Notes: generated from the sequence alone by a model not told the origin. A stretch of DNA of 64,000 nt from CAWBCR01 sp963787375 (GCA_963787375.1 CAWBCR010000017.1:248001-312000); one strand, 5' to 3'; counted from the first letter of the stretch, positions 24,740-35,251 are shown. A program made the numbers and translations.

Positions 24740-26962
24740 TTAGACTTCAAAGCGCAGACGCATCCCCTTCCCCAGGTCGATGATTGCCCCCGACTCCAGC
24801 ACGAACTCCCCGCCGCGCGTGATGATTTCGCCGTTGAGCGCAGTACCATTCGTGCTTCCCTCGTCGCGAATAGTGTACTGCCCATCGCGGTACTGGATCA
24901 CAGCGTGCCGCCGGGAAATGCTGGGCAGGTCCAGGTCCAGGTCATTCCCTTGGCGGCCAATGGTGAAGATAGGCCCTGTGATGACGAAGGTGCCGCCAGC
25001 GTACCGATCCTCCTTCGTAGACACGACGACGAGTTGTGGCTGCCTGTGCGCGGGCGCAGCGGCCGGCTGGCTGCGTGGGGCCGCTGGTGGCGTCGCTTCC
25101 GGCCTGGCTGCAGGCGAGGGCGCTGCCGGCGCAGGGCCACGCCGCTGTTCGGGATGAGGCCGATGTGCAGGCGCGGAGGGTTTCCCGCCTCCCCCTTCTT
25201 GCTCGCGCTGCCGCCGTCGATCCAACCGCCCTGAGGACAGTTTTACGTTGTCGAGGCGCTCCAGGTCGATGGCCTGCCGGCTCATCGTGTTTTCCAGCAG
25301 CACGCGTGACAACTCCTCCTTGTTCCGGTCGAATACCAGGAACTTGGTGAGCAGGCCCGCCCCGGCGACCACCACTACACCCAGGACGATCAGCACAACC
25401 GGACTTCTACGCAGCCGCTTGAACAGGCCAACGCGATAAACGGCCTGTTCGTAGGTGGTTTGGGCAAGCACCTGCCCGTTTTCGTCGACGGCTGTGAGTT
25501 CGATTGTGTATGTGCCGTTGGCGATTCCGTCAAGTGGCAGGGTGATGTCTGGCGTGGGCTTTGCCGTGTGGCGCGAGCCAGGCACGACTGTGTTAGTCGC
25601 ACTATCGATCAGCCAGTATTCGTACTTGGCGATCCCTTCGATGTTCTGGGAGCGGACCTCGATGTTGAATTCCGGGTTATCGGGGTTCTGCTGCACTGAA
25701 GCGATGGTTAAAGCGCCCGCGACGATGGTTGGGTTGTAGCGGAATTTGTACTCAGTCTGGAACAACGCATTCCCGCTGGCGTCCTGCCCGGTGATCGACA
25801 GGATGTATTCGCTACCAGACACGAAGTTCGATGCAGCGACCTCCAGCTTATTGGTCGCATCGGCGGTGAAGGGCGGCGCGGGCGCGTTGTTCTGCACGTC
25901 GGTAACCTGCAACTGGAAGCCGGCAATCTGGTCGGCATTTGTCAGGGCTAGGTTGAAGACGACGTTGCCGTTCGGATTATATGAGATGCTTTTGACGTCT
26001 GCTTTGGGCGGCGCGACGAAGTCCTGTGGGGATTCGAAAGTCACCTGGCCTGACGTGAGCTGCGTGCCATCGGCAAGCTTAATGGTCAATGTGGCTGTGT
26101 TGGTGCCCGACTTGGGGTAAATATCGGCGCGCGCATACCACTGGTTGGCAAGGCCGTCGATGATCTTCTGGAACAGCAGCGATAGGCTGTTCTGATCACC
26201 GATCTCGCTGAAGCCACCCGTCGCGCTGGCCATGTTGCGCAGTTCGTCCTCGTTGATCGAATTCGCGCCGCCTGAAGATAGGCCAATGGTGTGGATCGGC
26301 ACGCGGGAATCCTGCTGCGTGGCCAGCGCTGTCACATCGTCGAGAACGTGCTGGCTGCACGGCGTGCCCTGCGCAGTGACGTCGTTGCCATCTGTGAACA
26401 GAATGACCCCCCGCCGGCCACGTGGGGCGGCGTCCAGCAGCTCGATGCCGCGATAGACCGCATCGTACAGGCAGGTGCCGGCGTTCGGGACCGCGCGGAT
26501 CGTGCCGATCTTGTCGGCGACCTGCTGTCGGTCCTCGCTGAAGTCCTGAATCAACGTGATCTTGTCGTTGAACTGGATGACGGCGAACACAGACTGGTCG
26601 GGTGCGTTCTTGACGGCCTGAGCGGCAGCGTCGCGCATTGTGGGCATCGCGCCTGCCATACTGCCACTGGCGTCAAGTACCAGCACGATGTAGACCTTGG
26701 ACGTGGGCTGCTCGACGCTGGCGTCATAGGTGCTGCCATCGCCAAGCTGAACGGTTGCCGAGTCGATCTTCGCATCGGACACAACCTGCTGGTCACTGTC
26801 GAGCAGCGTAAAGTATAGCCCCAACGAAAGCGCATTGGGATTTGTGGTAATGTCAGGATAGTTGATCAACACCTGTGCCGGTGCCTGCGCCCAGGCGACG
26901 ACGGGTATCGCCAGAAGCGCCAGCACAACCAGGCTTCTCTTAAAGGCTTTAGAGATGTTCAT
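24740..26962 (-). CDS. Signal peptide/VWA/membrane/FHA protein
   Basis: 740 residues. A signal peptide (ATG at 26962, with GGCGAGGTTGGTAGG just upstream) is followed by an outer VWA domain with intact MIDAS (DASGSMAG), Ig-like segments, one membrane helix (SPVVLIVLGVVVVAGAGLL), a Pro/Ala-rich linker, and a cytoplasmic FHA domain with canonical GR, SRRH and STNGT. FHA domains bind phosphothreonine, so this protein can link an outer ligand to the cytoplasmic kinase. It is divergent from the WXG100 genes and shares their promoter region. Confidence 0.9.
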   Translation of the reverse strand: MNISKAFKRSLVVLALLAIPVVAWAQAPAQVLINYPDITTNPNALSLGLYFTLLDSDQQVVSDAKIDSATVQLGDGSTYDASVEQPTSKVYIVLVLDASGSMAGAMPTMRDAAAQAVKNAPDQSVFAVIQFNDKITLIQDFSEDRQQVADKIGTIRAVPNAGTCLYDAVYRGIELLDAAPRGRRGVILFTDGNDVTAQGTPCSQHVLDDVTALATQQDSRVPIHTIGLSSGGANSINEDELRNMASATGGFSEIGDQNSLSLLFQKIIDGLANQWYARADIYPKSGTNTATLTIKLADGTQLTSGQVTFESPQDFVAPPKADVKSISYNPNGNVVFNLALTNADQIAGFQLQVTDVQNNAPAPPFTADATNKLEVAASNFVSGSEYILSITGQDASGNALFQTEYKFRYNPTIVAGALTIASVQQNPDNPEFNIEVRSQNIEGIAKYEYWLIDSATNTVVPGSRHTAKPTPDITLPLDGIANGTYTIELTAVDENGQVLAQTTYEQAVYRVGLFKRLRRSPVVLIVLGVVVVAGAGLLTKFLVFDRNKEELSRVLLENTMSRQAIDLERLDNVKLSSGRLDRRRQREQEGGGGKPSAPAHRPHPEQRRGPAPAAPSPAARPEATPPAAPRSQPAAAPAHRQPQLVVVSTKEDRYAGGTFVITGPIFTIGRQGNDLDLDLPSISRRHAVIQYRDGQYTIRDEGSTNGTALNGEIITRGGEFVLESGAIIDLGKGMRLRFEV

Positions 26963-27066
26963 CCTACCAACCTCGCCCCGGTCTGCTTGCTTCAAAACCA
27001 ACTGATTGGCGGGCCTCAGCCCGATCTTGCGGCTAGCATGGCAGTATCGCGAACTACCACAATCAG

Positions 27067-27072
27067 TATAAT
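27067..27072 (+). promoter_or_regulatory. Candidate -10 box for the WXG100 operon
   Basis: A perfect TATAAT lies 130 bases before the first WXG100 gene. No good -35 hexamer is found at the proper spacing, so this is weak. The leader would be long. The 26963-27201 gap also serves the divergent VWA-FHA gene. Confidence 0.35.
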
Positions 27073-27201
27073 GAAGACTCAGGTAATTGGAAACTGCGAA
27101 GTTGGGTAGGAAAGGATAGGGAAAGGGGGGGAACAACAAACGCTCTGAATAGGGATCTCGCAAACAGGTTGCACAGGTATAACTAAAGGAGAGTGATAAA
27201 G

Positions 27202-27504
27202 ATGGCAGATAAGATCGTTGTTGATTACAACGCTCTTCAGCAGGTGGCGAACTCGTTCTCGCAGCAAGAGCAGGAAATCAACAACATGCTCAAGAAGATT
27301 CAGAGCCAGGTGGAAGCGCTGCAAGGCGGTGGCTGGATCGGCAAGGGGGCCAATGCATTTTATAACGAGATGCATAACGAGCTTCTGCCAGCCATAATGC
27401 GGCTGACCAAGGCCCTGGAAGAGGGACAGCACATCGTTGGCCAGATGGCTCAGGAATTCCAGAACGCCGAAGAGCAAACCAAGTCTATCTGGAATCCCTT
27501 CTAA
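27202..27504 (+). CDS. WXG100 family protein 1
   Basis: 100 residues, helix-turn-helix hairpin fold with WIG at the turn (GGGWIGKGANAF). WXG100 proteins are small secreted substrates or partners of type VII systems. The ATG at 27202 has AAAGGAGA 10 bases upstream; a GTG three codons earlier (27193) is possible. It begins a four-gene set of like proteins ahead of a terminator. Confidence 0.92.
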   Translation: MADKIVVDYNALQQVANSFSQQEQEINNMLKKIQSQVEALQGGGWIGKGANAFYNEMHNELLPAIMRLTKALEEGQHIVGQMAQEFQNAEEQTKSIWNPF

Positions 27505-27558
27505 CACATATAACGAACCCAGCCGCCACGTCGCGGCAGGTTCAGGGAGGATAAATCG

Positions 27559-27852
27559 ATGCCCGACGTCCAAATGGATTATGACGCAGTAGAAGCCATG
27601 ATAAGCATTTTCCGGGCTGCCGCGCAGCAGCTTGACGAGACGATCACGACGATGACCGGTATCGCGGCCACGCTCGAAGATGACGGGCTGGTCGGAGAAG
27701 CTGGCGATGAGCTGGTGCATGCCTTGCGCAACAAGTTGAATCCCTCACTGGGACGCCTGCGCGATAAAATGCACGAGGAAGAGCAGGACCTTGCGGCTGC
27801 TCTAGCCTATACGCGCGATGGCGTCCAAACGTCACGTGGCCGTTTCCTTTAG
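27559..27852 (+). CDS. WXG100-like protein 2 (Trp lost)
   Basis: 97 residues, mostly helical with the same spacing as its neighbours, but the turn reads DGLVGEAG: the tryptophan is replaced by leucine. It starts YDAVEAMISIFR, like the other three, and ends charged. It is preceded by an AGGGAGGATAA ribosome site. Likely a partner in a heterodimer with another of the set; the lost Trp may fix its role. Confidence 0.8.
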   Translation: MPDVQMDYDAVEAMISIFRAAAQQLDETITTMTGIAATLEDDGLVGEAGDELVHALRNKLNPSLGRLRDKMHEEEQDLAAALAYTRDGVQTSRGRFL

Positions 27853-27900
27853 TTTCGCGTGATCACATTCGTGTTGGTCTGTTAACACGGGAGGAAAATC

Positions 27901-28224
27901 ATGGGTGGAGTAATGAAACTGCTGCAGGGCCCTATCATGGATGTGGTGGGACGCATCACGCAGCAAATAAACATTCTTCAGGAAGTTCACGGGCAGTTTG
28001 GCAACTTTGCCTCCGCGCTCGGTGGGGCATGGATTGGAGCGGACGCTGACGCCTTTATTCAGGAAGTGCAGACCCGTCTGATCCCTGAGATCATGGATCT
28101 CATTGCGTCAATCGGCGGGATGCCCGGTGGCCTGAACCAGGCGATGGACATCATGCACGGCGCTGACCACAAGGCCGGAGGCTTGGCCTCAGCGCTTGGC
28201 GATACGTTCGGCGGGATCTTCTAA
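27901..28224 (+). CDS. WXG100 family protein 3
   Basis: 107 residues; the turn is GGAWIGADADAF, intact WIG. Two amphipathic helices flank it and a Gly-rich C-terminus (GGLASALGDTFGGIF) follows. The ribosome site is GGGAGGA. No clear YxxxD/E export signal is seen in any of the four. Confidence 0.88.
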   Translation: MGGVMKLLQGPIMDVVGRITQQINILQEVHGQFGNFASALGGAWIGADADAFIQEVQTRLIPEIMDLIASIGGMPGGLNQAMDIMHGADHKAGGLASALGDTFGGIF

Positions 28225-28253
28225 CTCACCGAGAAGACTAAGGGAGGATAATC

Positions 28254-28550
28254 ATGGCCGAAGTAAGGATGGACTACGGTGCGGTTGGGAATGTCGCCAG
28301 CGGCTTCCTGAACACAGCCGATATTCTCAAGAAAGTAAGCGTTGTGCTCGAAGCGGCAATTGCTGTGCTCCGCGCGACCGCTTGGATCAGCCTGGGCAGC
28401 ACGGCGTTTGCCGAGCGCTATCTGTCGAATATCAAGCCACGGGTCGACAAGCTCGCCGCGACCTGCGAGGAGATGGGCCACGACCTGCGCGGTTCGATCG
28501 CGGATCACCAGAAAGCGGACGAGAGCGCAGCGCCGAATTTCAACAACTAA
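28254..28550 (+). CDS. WXG100-like protein 4
   Basis: 98 residues; the turn reads TAWISLGSTAF, so Trp is kept but the glycine is displaced by two positions. The opening MDYGAVGNVASGF resembles protein 2. GGGAGGATAAT is its ribosome site. It is the last gene before a strong terminator. Confidence 0.82.
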   Translation: MAEVRMDYGAVGNVASGFLNTADILKKVSVVLEAAIAVLRATAWISLGSTAFAERYLSNIKPRVDKLAATCEEMGHDLRGSIADHQKADESAAPNFNN

Positions 28551-28590
28551 GCATCGGGTGGCAAGTGGGGGGACAGCCCTCATAAACAGA

Positions 28591-28626
28591 CCGCCGGAGC
28601 TTGTCTTGCTCCGGCGGTTTTGTTTT
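28591..28626 (+). terminator. Rho-independent terminator of the WXG100 operon
   Basis: Stem CCGCCGGAGC/GCTCCGGCGG with a 7-base loop, followed by TTTTGTTTT. It lies 40 bases after the last WXG100 stop. Confidence 0.9.
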
Positions 28627-28645
28627 GTGACTGTTTGAGCCCGTC

Positions 28646-29746
28646 TCAGCCCAAAAAAGATGCAACGAGGATCAGGGCGGAGAGCACTACCGCGCCCGCA
28701 ACCAGCCCAATCAGCAGGCGCTGGTTGGCAGGCATGCGCTTCTTCTCCTTCGGCACCGGTCCAAAAAATCGGCGCAGGTCGGCGACAAAGGAAGCCACAT
28801 CCGCGTAGCGTTCGCGCGGTGATTTGCTGAGCGCACGCTCGATGACAACCTGGACTTCATCCGGGAGATCGCGGCGTGTCAGCGCCGGTGGGTTGTGCGT
28901 CCGGACCGCCTCGCGCACGTCGCTTTCGCGGCGTAGTTTATACTCGTGTACAGGGTGGCCTTCCAGCATCTCGTACAGCAGTATGGCCAACCCATAAACG
29001 TCTGATGCAGAACTGGCTGGTAGACACTGGGCCATGGTATCGGCAGTTGTGTAGGTCAATTCAGGGGCTACGTAAGCCGGCAGCGCGTAAAAGTGTAACC
29101 ATTCGAGGTGCTCTTGCTCGGTCTTGTCGATCATCAGGCCGAGGTCAAGCATCACCGGGCGGTAAATACCTTCAAGGTCTGTCCGCACCAGGATCATTTC
29201 GGGGCTGAGGTTTAGATGCAGACGCCCCAGGTTGTTAAGGTAAGCAATGGTGTCGCCGAGACTCTGTGTCAGCCAGGCAACGGCTTCATACCAGGGCTGC
29301 GAGTTTTTTAGCAGGATGTCTCGCAGGAACTCCCCTTCAAAATGGCGGAAGACCTCGAAATAGACGCTCTCGCCTTCAATAACAGCCTTGCCATAGGAGT
29401 GCCGGCCAACAGTCGACTGCTGGTAGGCTGGCAGGAGAAAAGGCAGACCCGGGTGGCCGGGGTTGCTGCTGTTCCGCTGAAGCTGGCTTAGAATGCTGGC
29501 CTCTCGGCGGAGCTGGTTTTGCAGTCCCTGGTGCGCGACTTTTAGCAGCACCAGTGTTTCATCACGCTCCGCCTCATATATCGAGCTTGTGCGAAGTACC
29601 TTCAACAGCCGGTTGACCTTCACATCGCCAACATACTGCCCGTAGCTGAAGAGGATCGGCATATCCTCCGCCGGGCAATCAACCTGCTGGCACCACAGGT
29701 TGCCGTCAGGTGATGTGCGTTCGCAAAGTGTGCATACCCGTTTCAT
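28646..29746 (-). CDS. Zinc-ribbon/pseudokinase/tail-anchor protein
   Basis: 366 residues. An N-terminal zinc motif (Cys5, Cys8, Cys19, Cys24), then a kinase fold (about 35-320) with Lys69 and DLG (201-203), but the HRD motif is HLN (177-179) and the following Asn is Met184. Without the catalytic Asp it should be weak or dead as a kinase. A C-terminal membrane helix (about 342-366) anchors it, kinase part inside. T7SSb EssB/YukC also combines a pseudokinase with a membrane helix, so a structural role in secretion is plausible. It converges with the WXG100 genes. Confidence 0.85.
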   Translation of the reverse strand: MKRVCTLCERTSPDGNLWCQQVDCPAEDMPILFSYGQYVGDVKVNRLLKVLRTSSIYEAERDETLVLLKVAHQGLQNQLRREASILSQLQRNSSNPGHPGLPFLLPAYQQSTVGRHSYGKAVIEGESVYFEVFRHFEGEFLRDILLKNSQPWYEAVAWLTQSLGDTIAYLNNLGRLHLNLSPEMILVRTDLEGIYRPVMLDLGLMIDKTEQEHLEWLHFYALPAYVAPELTYTTADTMAQCLPASSASDVYGLAILLYEMLEGHPVHEYKLRRESDVREAVRTHNPPALTRRDLPDEVQVVIERALSKSPRERYADVASFVADLRRFFGPVPKEKKRMPANQRLLIGLVAGAVVLSALILVASFLG

Positions 29747-29979
29747 AGTGTGCTTCCTGTCCTGCGAGTCGCAACCAATTGACTCAGTGTTGGCGCTTTT
29801 GCGCTAAAACGACTTGTAATGTAGGATACGCATCAATCAGGAAAATGCAACCGGCAGGTGTATCGACACGTGCCGTTACATGATTATATCGCAGCGCTCA
29901 GTTGGTCAGTTCCAGGCGCGTCTGATGGGACGCAGAGCATTGCCTACAGTCTGGTAGGAATTGTGAGGAGGGGTAGGCT

Positions 29980-32900
29980 ATGAGTGTTAAGTTCATCGAT
30001 CGCCCACCGCGTATTCAGCCCGAGTTGCCGCAAGGCGTTATTGAGATACCCAACCCTCCCGATCAGGAGGAGAAGAAGGGCCCCAATATAGCCAGCATTG
30101 CCCTCCCGCTGGTTACAATTGTCGGCTATATCATCGTTTCAGCAACCGGCCAGGGGCACAACCTGGCCCTGATGATCCCGATGGCCCTTTCAGTTGTCGG
30201 TTCGGTTGTTTTCGCGTTTATTTCCTACTCCAGAGAAAAAACTCAGGCAAAGACGCCGAGCGCAATTACGACAAGGTGCTGGCTGACCTGCGGCGCGATA
30301 TGCAGGCTTCGCACGACAATCAGCGTATTTTTTATGATTACAACTACCCCGACCCGGCCACAATCCTGAAGCTGGCATCTGGCGAAGAGGGAAGTCGCTC
30401 GGGTTCACGGTTGTGGGAGCGTCGCACCCAGGATCACGACTTCGGGGTGATCCGTCTGGGGAAAGGCACACGCCCGTCGACTGTCATCTACAAGACCTCC
30501 GAAATGCGCAACAGCGCCGGATCGCCCAAGATGCAGGATGCTCTGCGGCTGGAGGAGGACTCGCGCTATGTCGACAACGCGTCGATAACCATTCGCTTCC
30601 GGCCCAACCCCACCATAGACAAGACCGCCGCCGAGAGTGATAAGGATAAAGACAAAGACGAGGATGAAGCCGAGTATGTAGAGGAGGAACCGCGCCACGC
30701 GATCGGGATCGTCGGTGACAATAAAGCGAAAGTGTCGGACTTCGTGCGGTCGATTATGATGCACTACACCACCTTTCACTCGCCGACCGATGCGCGTCTG
30801 TTCGTGGTCGGGGCCCCGGAGTCGCGCCGGAACTGGGAGTGGGCGATCTGGCTGCCACACACCAACACCCGCACCGAACGCTATGTCGGGGACCAGATGT
30901 GCTTTGAGGAAGACAGCGTCCCTGCGTTCTGGGATGCCCTGCGCGACGAGTTGGACAAGCGCAGCCTGCGGCTTCAGGATGACAAGGACAAACAGACAGA
31001 TGACATCACGCTGCCGCACCTGCTGGTGGTGGTCGATAAGCTCGACGTTGGCGAAGACTCGCGGCTGTTTGCCGCCGAGGCCGAGAGCGCCGCATCGATC
31101 ATCATGCAGCGCGGGATCGAGCTGGGCGCGTCGATCATCTTCCTGGTCACTGAGCCTTCAAAGGTGCCCGGCGATTGTCAGGCCATCGTCGAGGTTGAGC
31201 CAATTGGCACCGAGATGGCGTTCCGTTACACAGCCATTGGCTTGAACTCGATGCGCTACGTGGGCCAGGCCGATACCATCGACCCCGTCCGGGCCGAGAA
31301 GCAGTTTGCCTATCTGCTGCGCGATCTGGCCGTCCGGCGCAGCTTCGGCGACGATATCGCAACCTACATCGACCTGCTCGAGTTGAACAACGTTGCCCGC
31401 ATCGACGAGATGCCGTTCCTGGAGAATTGGCGGCGCAGCGTTGAGGCGTCAAACGCTGACTGGATCAAGGTGCCGCTCGGCCTGATGGGCGGCAACAAGA
31501 TCCGCGAGCTTTACCTGTCGCAGGACTATGATGGTGTGCATGGAATGATCGCTGGGACCACCGGCTCCGGCAAGTCTGAGCTGCTGCTGACGCTCGTTGC
31601 CGGGCTGGCTGTTAACTACGATCCTTCCATTGTCAACCTGGCGCTGGTGGACTACAAAGGCGGCTCGGCCTTCGAGCCGTTCCGCGGCCTTCCGCACACG
31701 GTCGATATCGTCACCAATCTTCAGGGCAACGCCGTCGACCGCATGTTCATCGCCATCAAGGCCGAGCTTGACCGGCGCAGCAAAATCCTGACCGATTACA
31801 ATGTCAAGCACATCGTCGAGTATCGTAAGAAAGGCTATCACCTCAAGGAGCCCTTCCCGCACCTGCTGATCATCGTCGACGAGTTCGCCGAGATGGTCGC
31901 GGAAAACGCCGAGTTCAAGGCCCGCTTCGACAGCATCACCCGGTTGGGCCGCGCCATCGGCGTCAGCCTTATCCTGGCTACACAGCGCCCCACCGGCGCT
32001 GTCACCGACCAGATGCGGGCCAATATGAAGTGGAAAATCTGCCTGCGCGTCGAGACGACGGACGACAGCCGTGAGCTTCTCAAGCGGTCGGATGCGGCGT
32101 TCCTGCCCAGTAATCTGCCGGGCCGGGCGTATATCCAGGTCGGCAACGAGGCGCTTGAGCTGATGCAGGTCGCGCGCGCCGGCGGTTCCTACTCGGTGGA
32201 CGAAGAAGTTGTGCTGGATGACGTGATCTGGCTTGAAGAAGAAGAGGTTGCTACTGAGGTGGCCGAACCCGTCGAAGAGTCTATCGCTTCCGGCGCGACA
32301 TTGTCTGGTCAGAAGGCCGCCGATCTGGCTTCTGTCGAGTCGCCCCCGCCGGATGGCGCGAAAGGCGATGGCTCGATAGCCTACGCTGCGCAGGATATCG
32401 CCGATGCCATCCAGCGCAAACCCGAAACCCAGGTTGACTGGGTGGTTGGCACGGCGGCGCTGCTGGCGCGGCGTGAGGACATCCCCCGGCAGGTTAAGCC
32501 GTGGCCCGATCCCCTGCCCGAGCGGCTGCCAGTCAACCTGCCGATCGATGCCAGCTATATCAACACGGAGCAGGTCACGGAAGGCACGCTGGTGCTGTCC
32601 ACCTTCGTGGCCGACTGGATCGGGCAGCGGGGCGTGTGGACGCCCAGCAACTGGCGCGCCAACCCGATGTGCGTCGATATTGGCATCGCGGACAACCCCT
32701 ACGCCTCTGAGCAGCGCCTGCTGACCCTGGATCTCAAGCGCAGTCCGGTGGTCGTGTTTGGCTCGCCGGGTTGGGGCAAGACGACCTTCCTGCGCACGTT
32801 GATGTTGAGCCTGGCCGCCAAGCACAGCCCTACCGAGCTGCACATGTATGCCCTTGACTTTGGCAAGGGCGGCCTGAACGTCCTGCGGGCACTGCCGCAC

Positions 32901-34541
32901 ATGGGTGCGTCGATTGACTCGACCGAGGAACAGCGGGTGGAACGCCTGCTGCGGATGCTCGGCAACATACTCGAGAACCGGCGCAGCAGGGTCATGCAGT
33001 ACGGCTCACTCGCGGCCTATAACGCCGAGAACCCGGACGACATCATGCCGGGCGTGCTGGTCGTGATCGACAACTTCGGTGAGCTTAAGGAGAACTTCGA
33101 GGACAAGATCCCAACCATGATCTCTTTGGTGCGCGATGGGCGCGCCTTTGGCATTTACTTCGCCATCACGGCCAGCCAGACCAGCGATGTGCCGAGTAAG
33201 CTGTATAATCTGTTCACCGAGCGGCTGTCGCTGAAGCTACCTGATACCTCCGAGTATGCCAACATCGTGGGGCGTGGCGCACCAAACTTCAACGATGTGC
33301 GCGGTCGCGGTGTGGTAAACATCAACCGCATGCCGCTGGAATTTCAGTGTGCCATCCCGATGAACCCCCAGTATGGTGATGAGGCAGTAGCCGAGGACGA
33401 GGGCGCTCTGTACGAGGAGATTGCGCAGGCAATGTCGGTGGCCTGGGATGGCGCGCAGCCTGAGCCGGTTGAGATCTTGCCGGAAGTCATACTACTCCGC
33501 TCGCTTCTCCCGGCCAAGCTGCCCAAGCCGGGCAAGGCCCCTCAGAAGCTCGAGCCGATCATCGGCCTCAATGACCTGGATCGGAAGCCGACGCTCATCG
33601 ATCTTGAGAAGTCGGGCCCGCACTTCATTGTGACTGGTCCGCCGCTCTCCGGCAAAACGAGCACTCTGCGGACGTGGGCCCTATCGCTGGCTCACTGTTA
33701 TCCGCCCGATCGGGTCGCGCTGGTACTGGTCGACACCAAAAAGGCGCTGTTTAGCTTCGGCGGGGAGCACTCGATTAGTGAACTGCCCCACGTGTTGAGC
33801 ACCGTCTCTGAACAGGATGATGTGCGAGAGTTGGTTGACCGGCTGCGCGCCGAGTACGACGATGATCTGCTTACCCGCCTGCGCACGGTTGCCGAAGCCG
33901 ATCAGTTCCGAGAGGAGCCGGAAGAAACCGCGCCGAGACATGTCGTTGTCATCATCGACAACTACGACGACTTCACGTCTGTGGCTGGCCGTTCTCTGGA
34001 TGCCCTGGGCGATGTGGCCCGCAGCTACGGCAGCGAGGGATTGCACTTTATCGTGGGTGGGTCGCAGCAGGCCATGCGCGCCCGCGACGAGTTCATGAAA
34101 CAGGTCGAGTCGCCGCGCTACAGCCTGGTGCTTCAGGATGCCGAGGCCGTGCGCAATATGGGCGGCAAGGTACCGTATGGGCTGGTCAAGGGCGAATATC
34201 CTCCGGGGCGTGGCTTCATCGTGAAGTCCGTCCGGGTCGCTCTGGCGCAGATCGGCGTGCCCTATGACGAGTACGGCGAGGACGCCGGGGCAGAAATAGA
34301 CAAGTGGATCGATGCGATCAAGGTCCACTACTGGCCGGAGGTTGCTCACTGGCGTTACACCGGGCCTATTGACCTGATCACCAAGCTCGAGCAGAAGAGC
34401 AGCGGCCCTGAGAAGGGGGGCACGCCAATCGTGATACCTGAGATGTCCGCCGATGTCCAGGAGGAGTTCAAACGGCAGTTGCAGGAGATGGGCATCGACC
34501 CGGCGGATGTTATGGGGCCGTCCGAGACCAAAGAGGAGTGA
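29980..34541 (+). CDS. EccC-like type VII secretion ATPase (three FtsK/SpoIIIE domains), one frameshift
   Basis: About 1,519 residues once joined. N-terminus RPPRIQPELPQG is the EccC signature, then two membrane helices. The frame breaks at the A6 run 30236-30241; adding one A gives an in-frame continuation NSGKDAERNYDKVLADLRRDM, so the second frame is clearly the same gene. Three ATPase domains follow with Walker A GTTGSGKSE (about 31555), GSPGWGKTT (about 32761) and GPPLSGKTS (about 33637), and Walker B VDEF, IDNF and IDNY. It drives export of WXG100-type substrates. An error in assembly is likelier than loss, since 1,400 downstream codons are intact. Confidence 0.9.
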
Positions 34542-34553
34542 GGGCAGAGCACA

Positions 34554-35180
34554 ATGTCACGTATCATCCTCACGATTGACGTTCCCGACGTCGGTCAGAA
34601 GCGCGCGAATATCAATAGCAGTCTGTACATTGGCGGCTTGATCGATGAGATTCGCAACCAGCATGGCCTGCTGGAAGGCAGTTATGCCCTGCGGCGCTCA
34701 ACGTCGAAAGACCTGCTCGATCCGGGACGAACGCTTGAGCAGTTGGGCATTGCGGAGGGCGAGACTCTGGTCCTCCTGGAACGAACCGAGCTCAAGACCG
34801 ATGCCCAGATGATGATCGAGGCCGGAGAGCGCGTGCCGATCAGCGAGGAGAATGAGGTATATCTCCAGTCGGAGCGCGAGGGGCATATCTATGACATCAT
34901 GTGGCAGCCCGCCGTCATTGGCCGTGCCGACCACAACGATCCTTCTAAGAATCGCCTGCTGGCGCTTGACCTGTCGGGGCTTCGCGGCGGTGAGTATGTC
35001 TCCCGGCAGCACGCGTGTATCATCGAGCGGGGCGATCAGTACTCGGTCGAGAGTCTGACCCCCCGTAACCCGACCTACCTCAACGATGAAGAGCTCGAAT
35101 ATGCCACGTCATACGTCTTACAGCCTGGCGATCGGCTGCGTGTGGGGCGCATCACGTTGATTTTTCACCAGCGCGGATGA
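34554..35180 (+). CDS. YukD-like Ubl domain joined to an FHA domain
   Basis: 208 residues. The N-terminal ~75 residues form a YukD/EsaB-like Ubl (IILTIDVPDVGQKRANINSS, LLDPGRTLEQLGIAEGETLVLLE), typical of type VII loci. The C-terminal part is FHA-like (PAVIGRADHNDPSKN, YVSRQHACII, RNPTYLND). It follows the EccC-like gene by 12 bases with a terminator after it, so the two form an operon. It is the second kind of Ubl in the locus and, unlike the free Ubl, ends in an FHA domain, so it cannot be conjugated by its tail. Confidence 0.85.
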   Translation: MSRIILTIDVPDVGQKRANINSSLYIGGLIDEIRNQHGLLEGSYALRRSTSKDLLDPGRTLEQLGIAEGETLVLLERTELKTDAQMMIEAGERVPISEENEVYLQSEREGHIYDIMWQPAVIGRADHNDPSKNRLLALDLSGLRGGEYVSRQHACIIERGDQYSVESLTPRNPTYLNDEELEYATSYVLQPGDRLRVGRITLIFHQRG

Positions 35181-35199
35181 TCTTCTGTCGCTGCAGCCA

Positions 35200-35236
35200 A
35201 CGAGCCAGCCCGACCAGGCTGGCTCGTTTTGTTTTG
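35200..35236 (+). terminator. Rho-independent terminator after the Ubl-FHA gene
   Basis: An 11-base stem (ACGAGCCAGCC) with loop CGACCA is followed by TTTGTTTTG. It lies 20 bases after the Ubl-FHA stop and also separates it from the opposing PP2C gene. Confidence 0.88.
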
Positions 35237-35251
35237 CAGTGGGGACGATGC

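Noticed and set aside
30231..30276. Programmed -1 frameshift in the EccC-like gene as the main explanation
   Set aside because: The pattern of other homopolymer breaks in the window makes a base-call error likelier; the P-site codon GAA re-pairs poorly after a -1 slip.
31449..32900. 483-codon minus-strand open frame opposite the EccC-like gene
   Set aside because: Antisense to ATPase domains with Walker motifs; no independent support.
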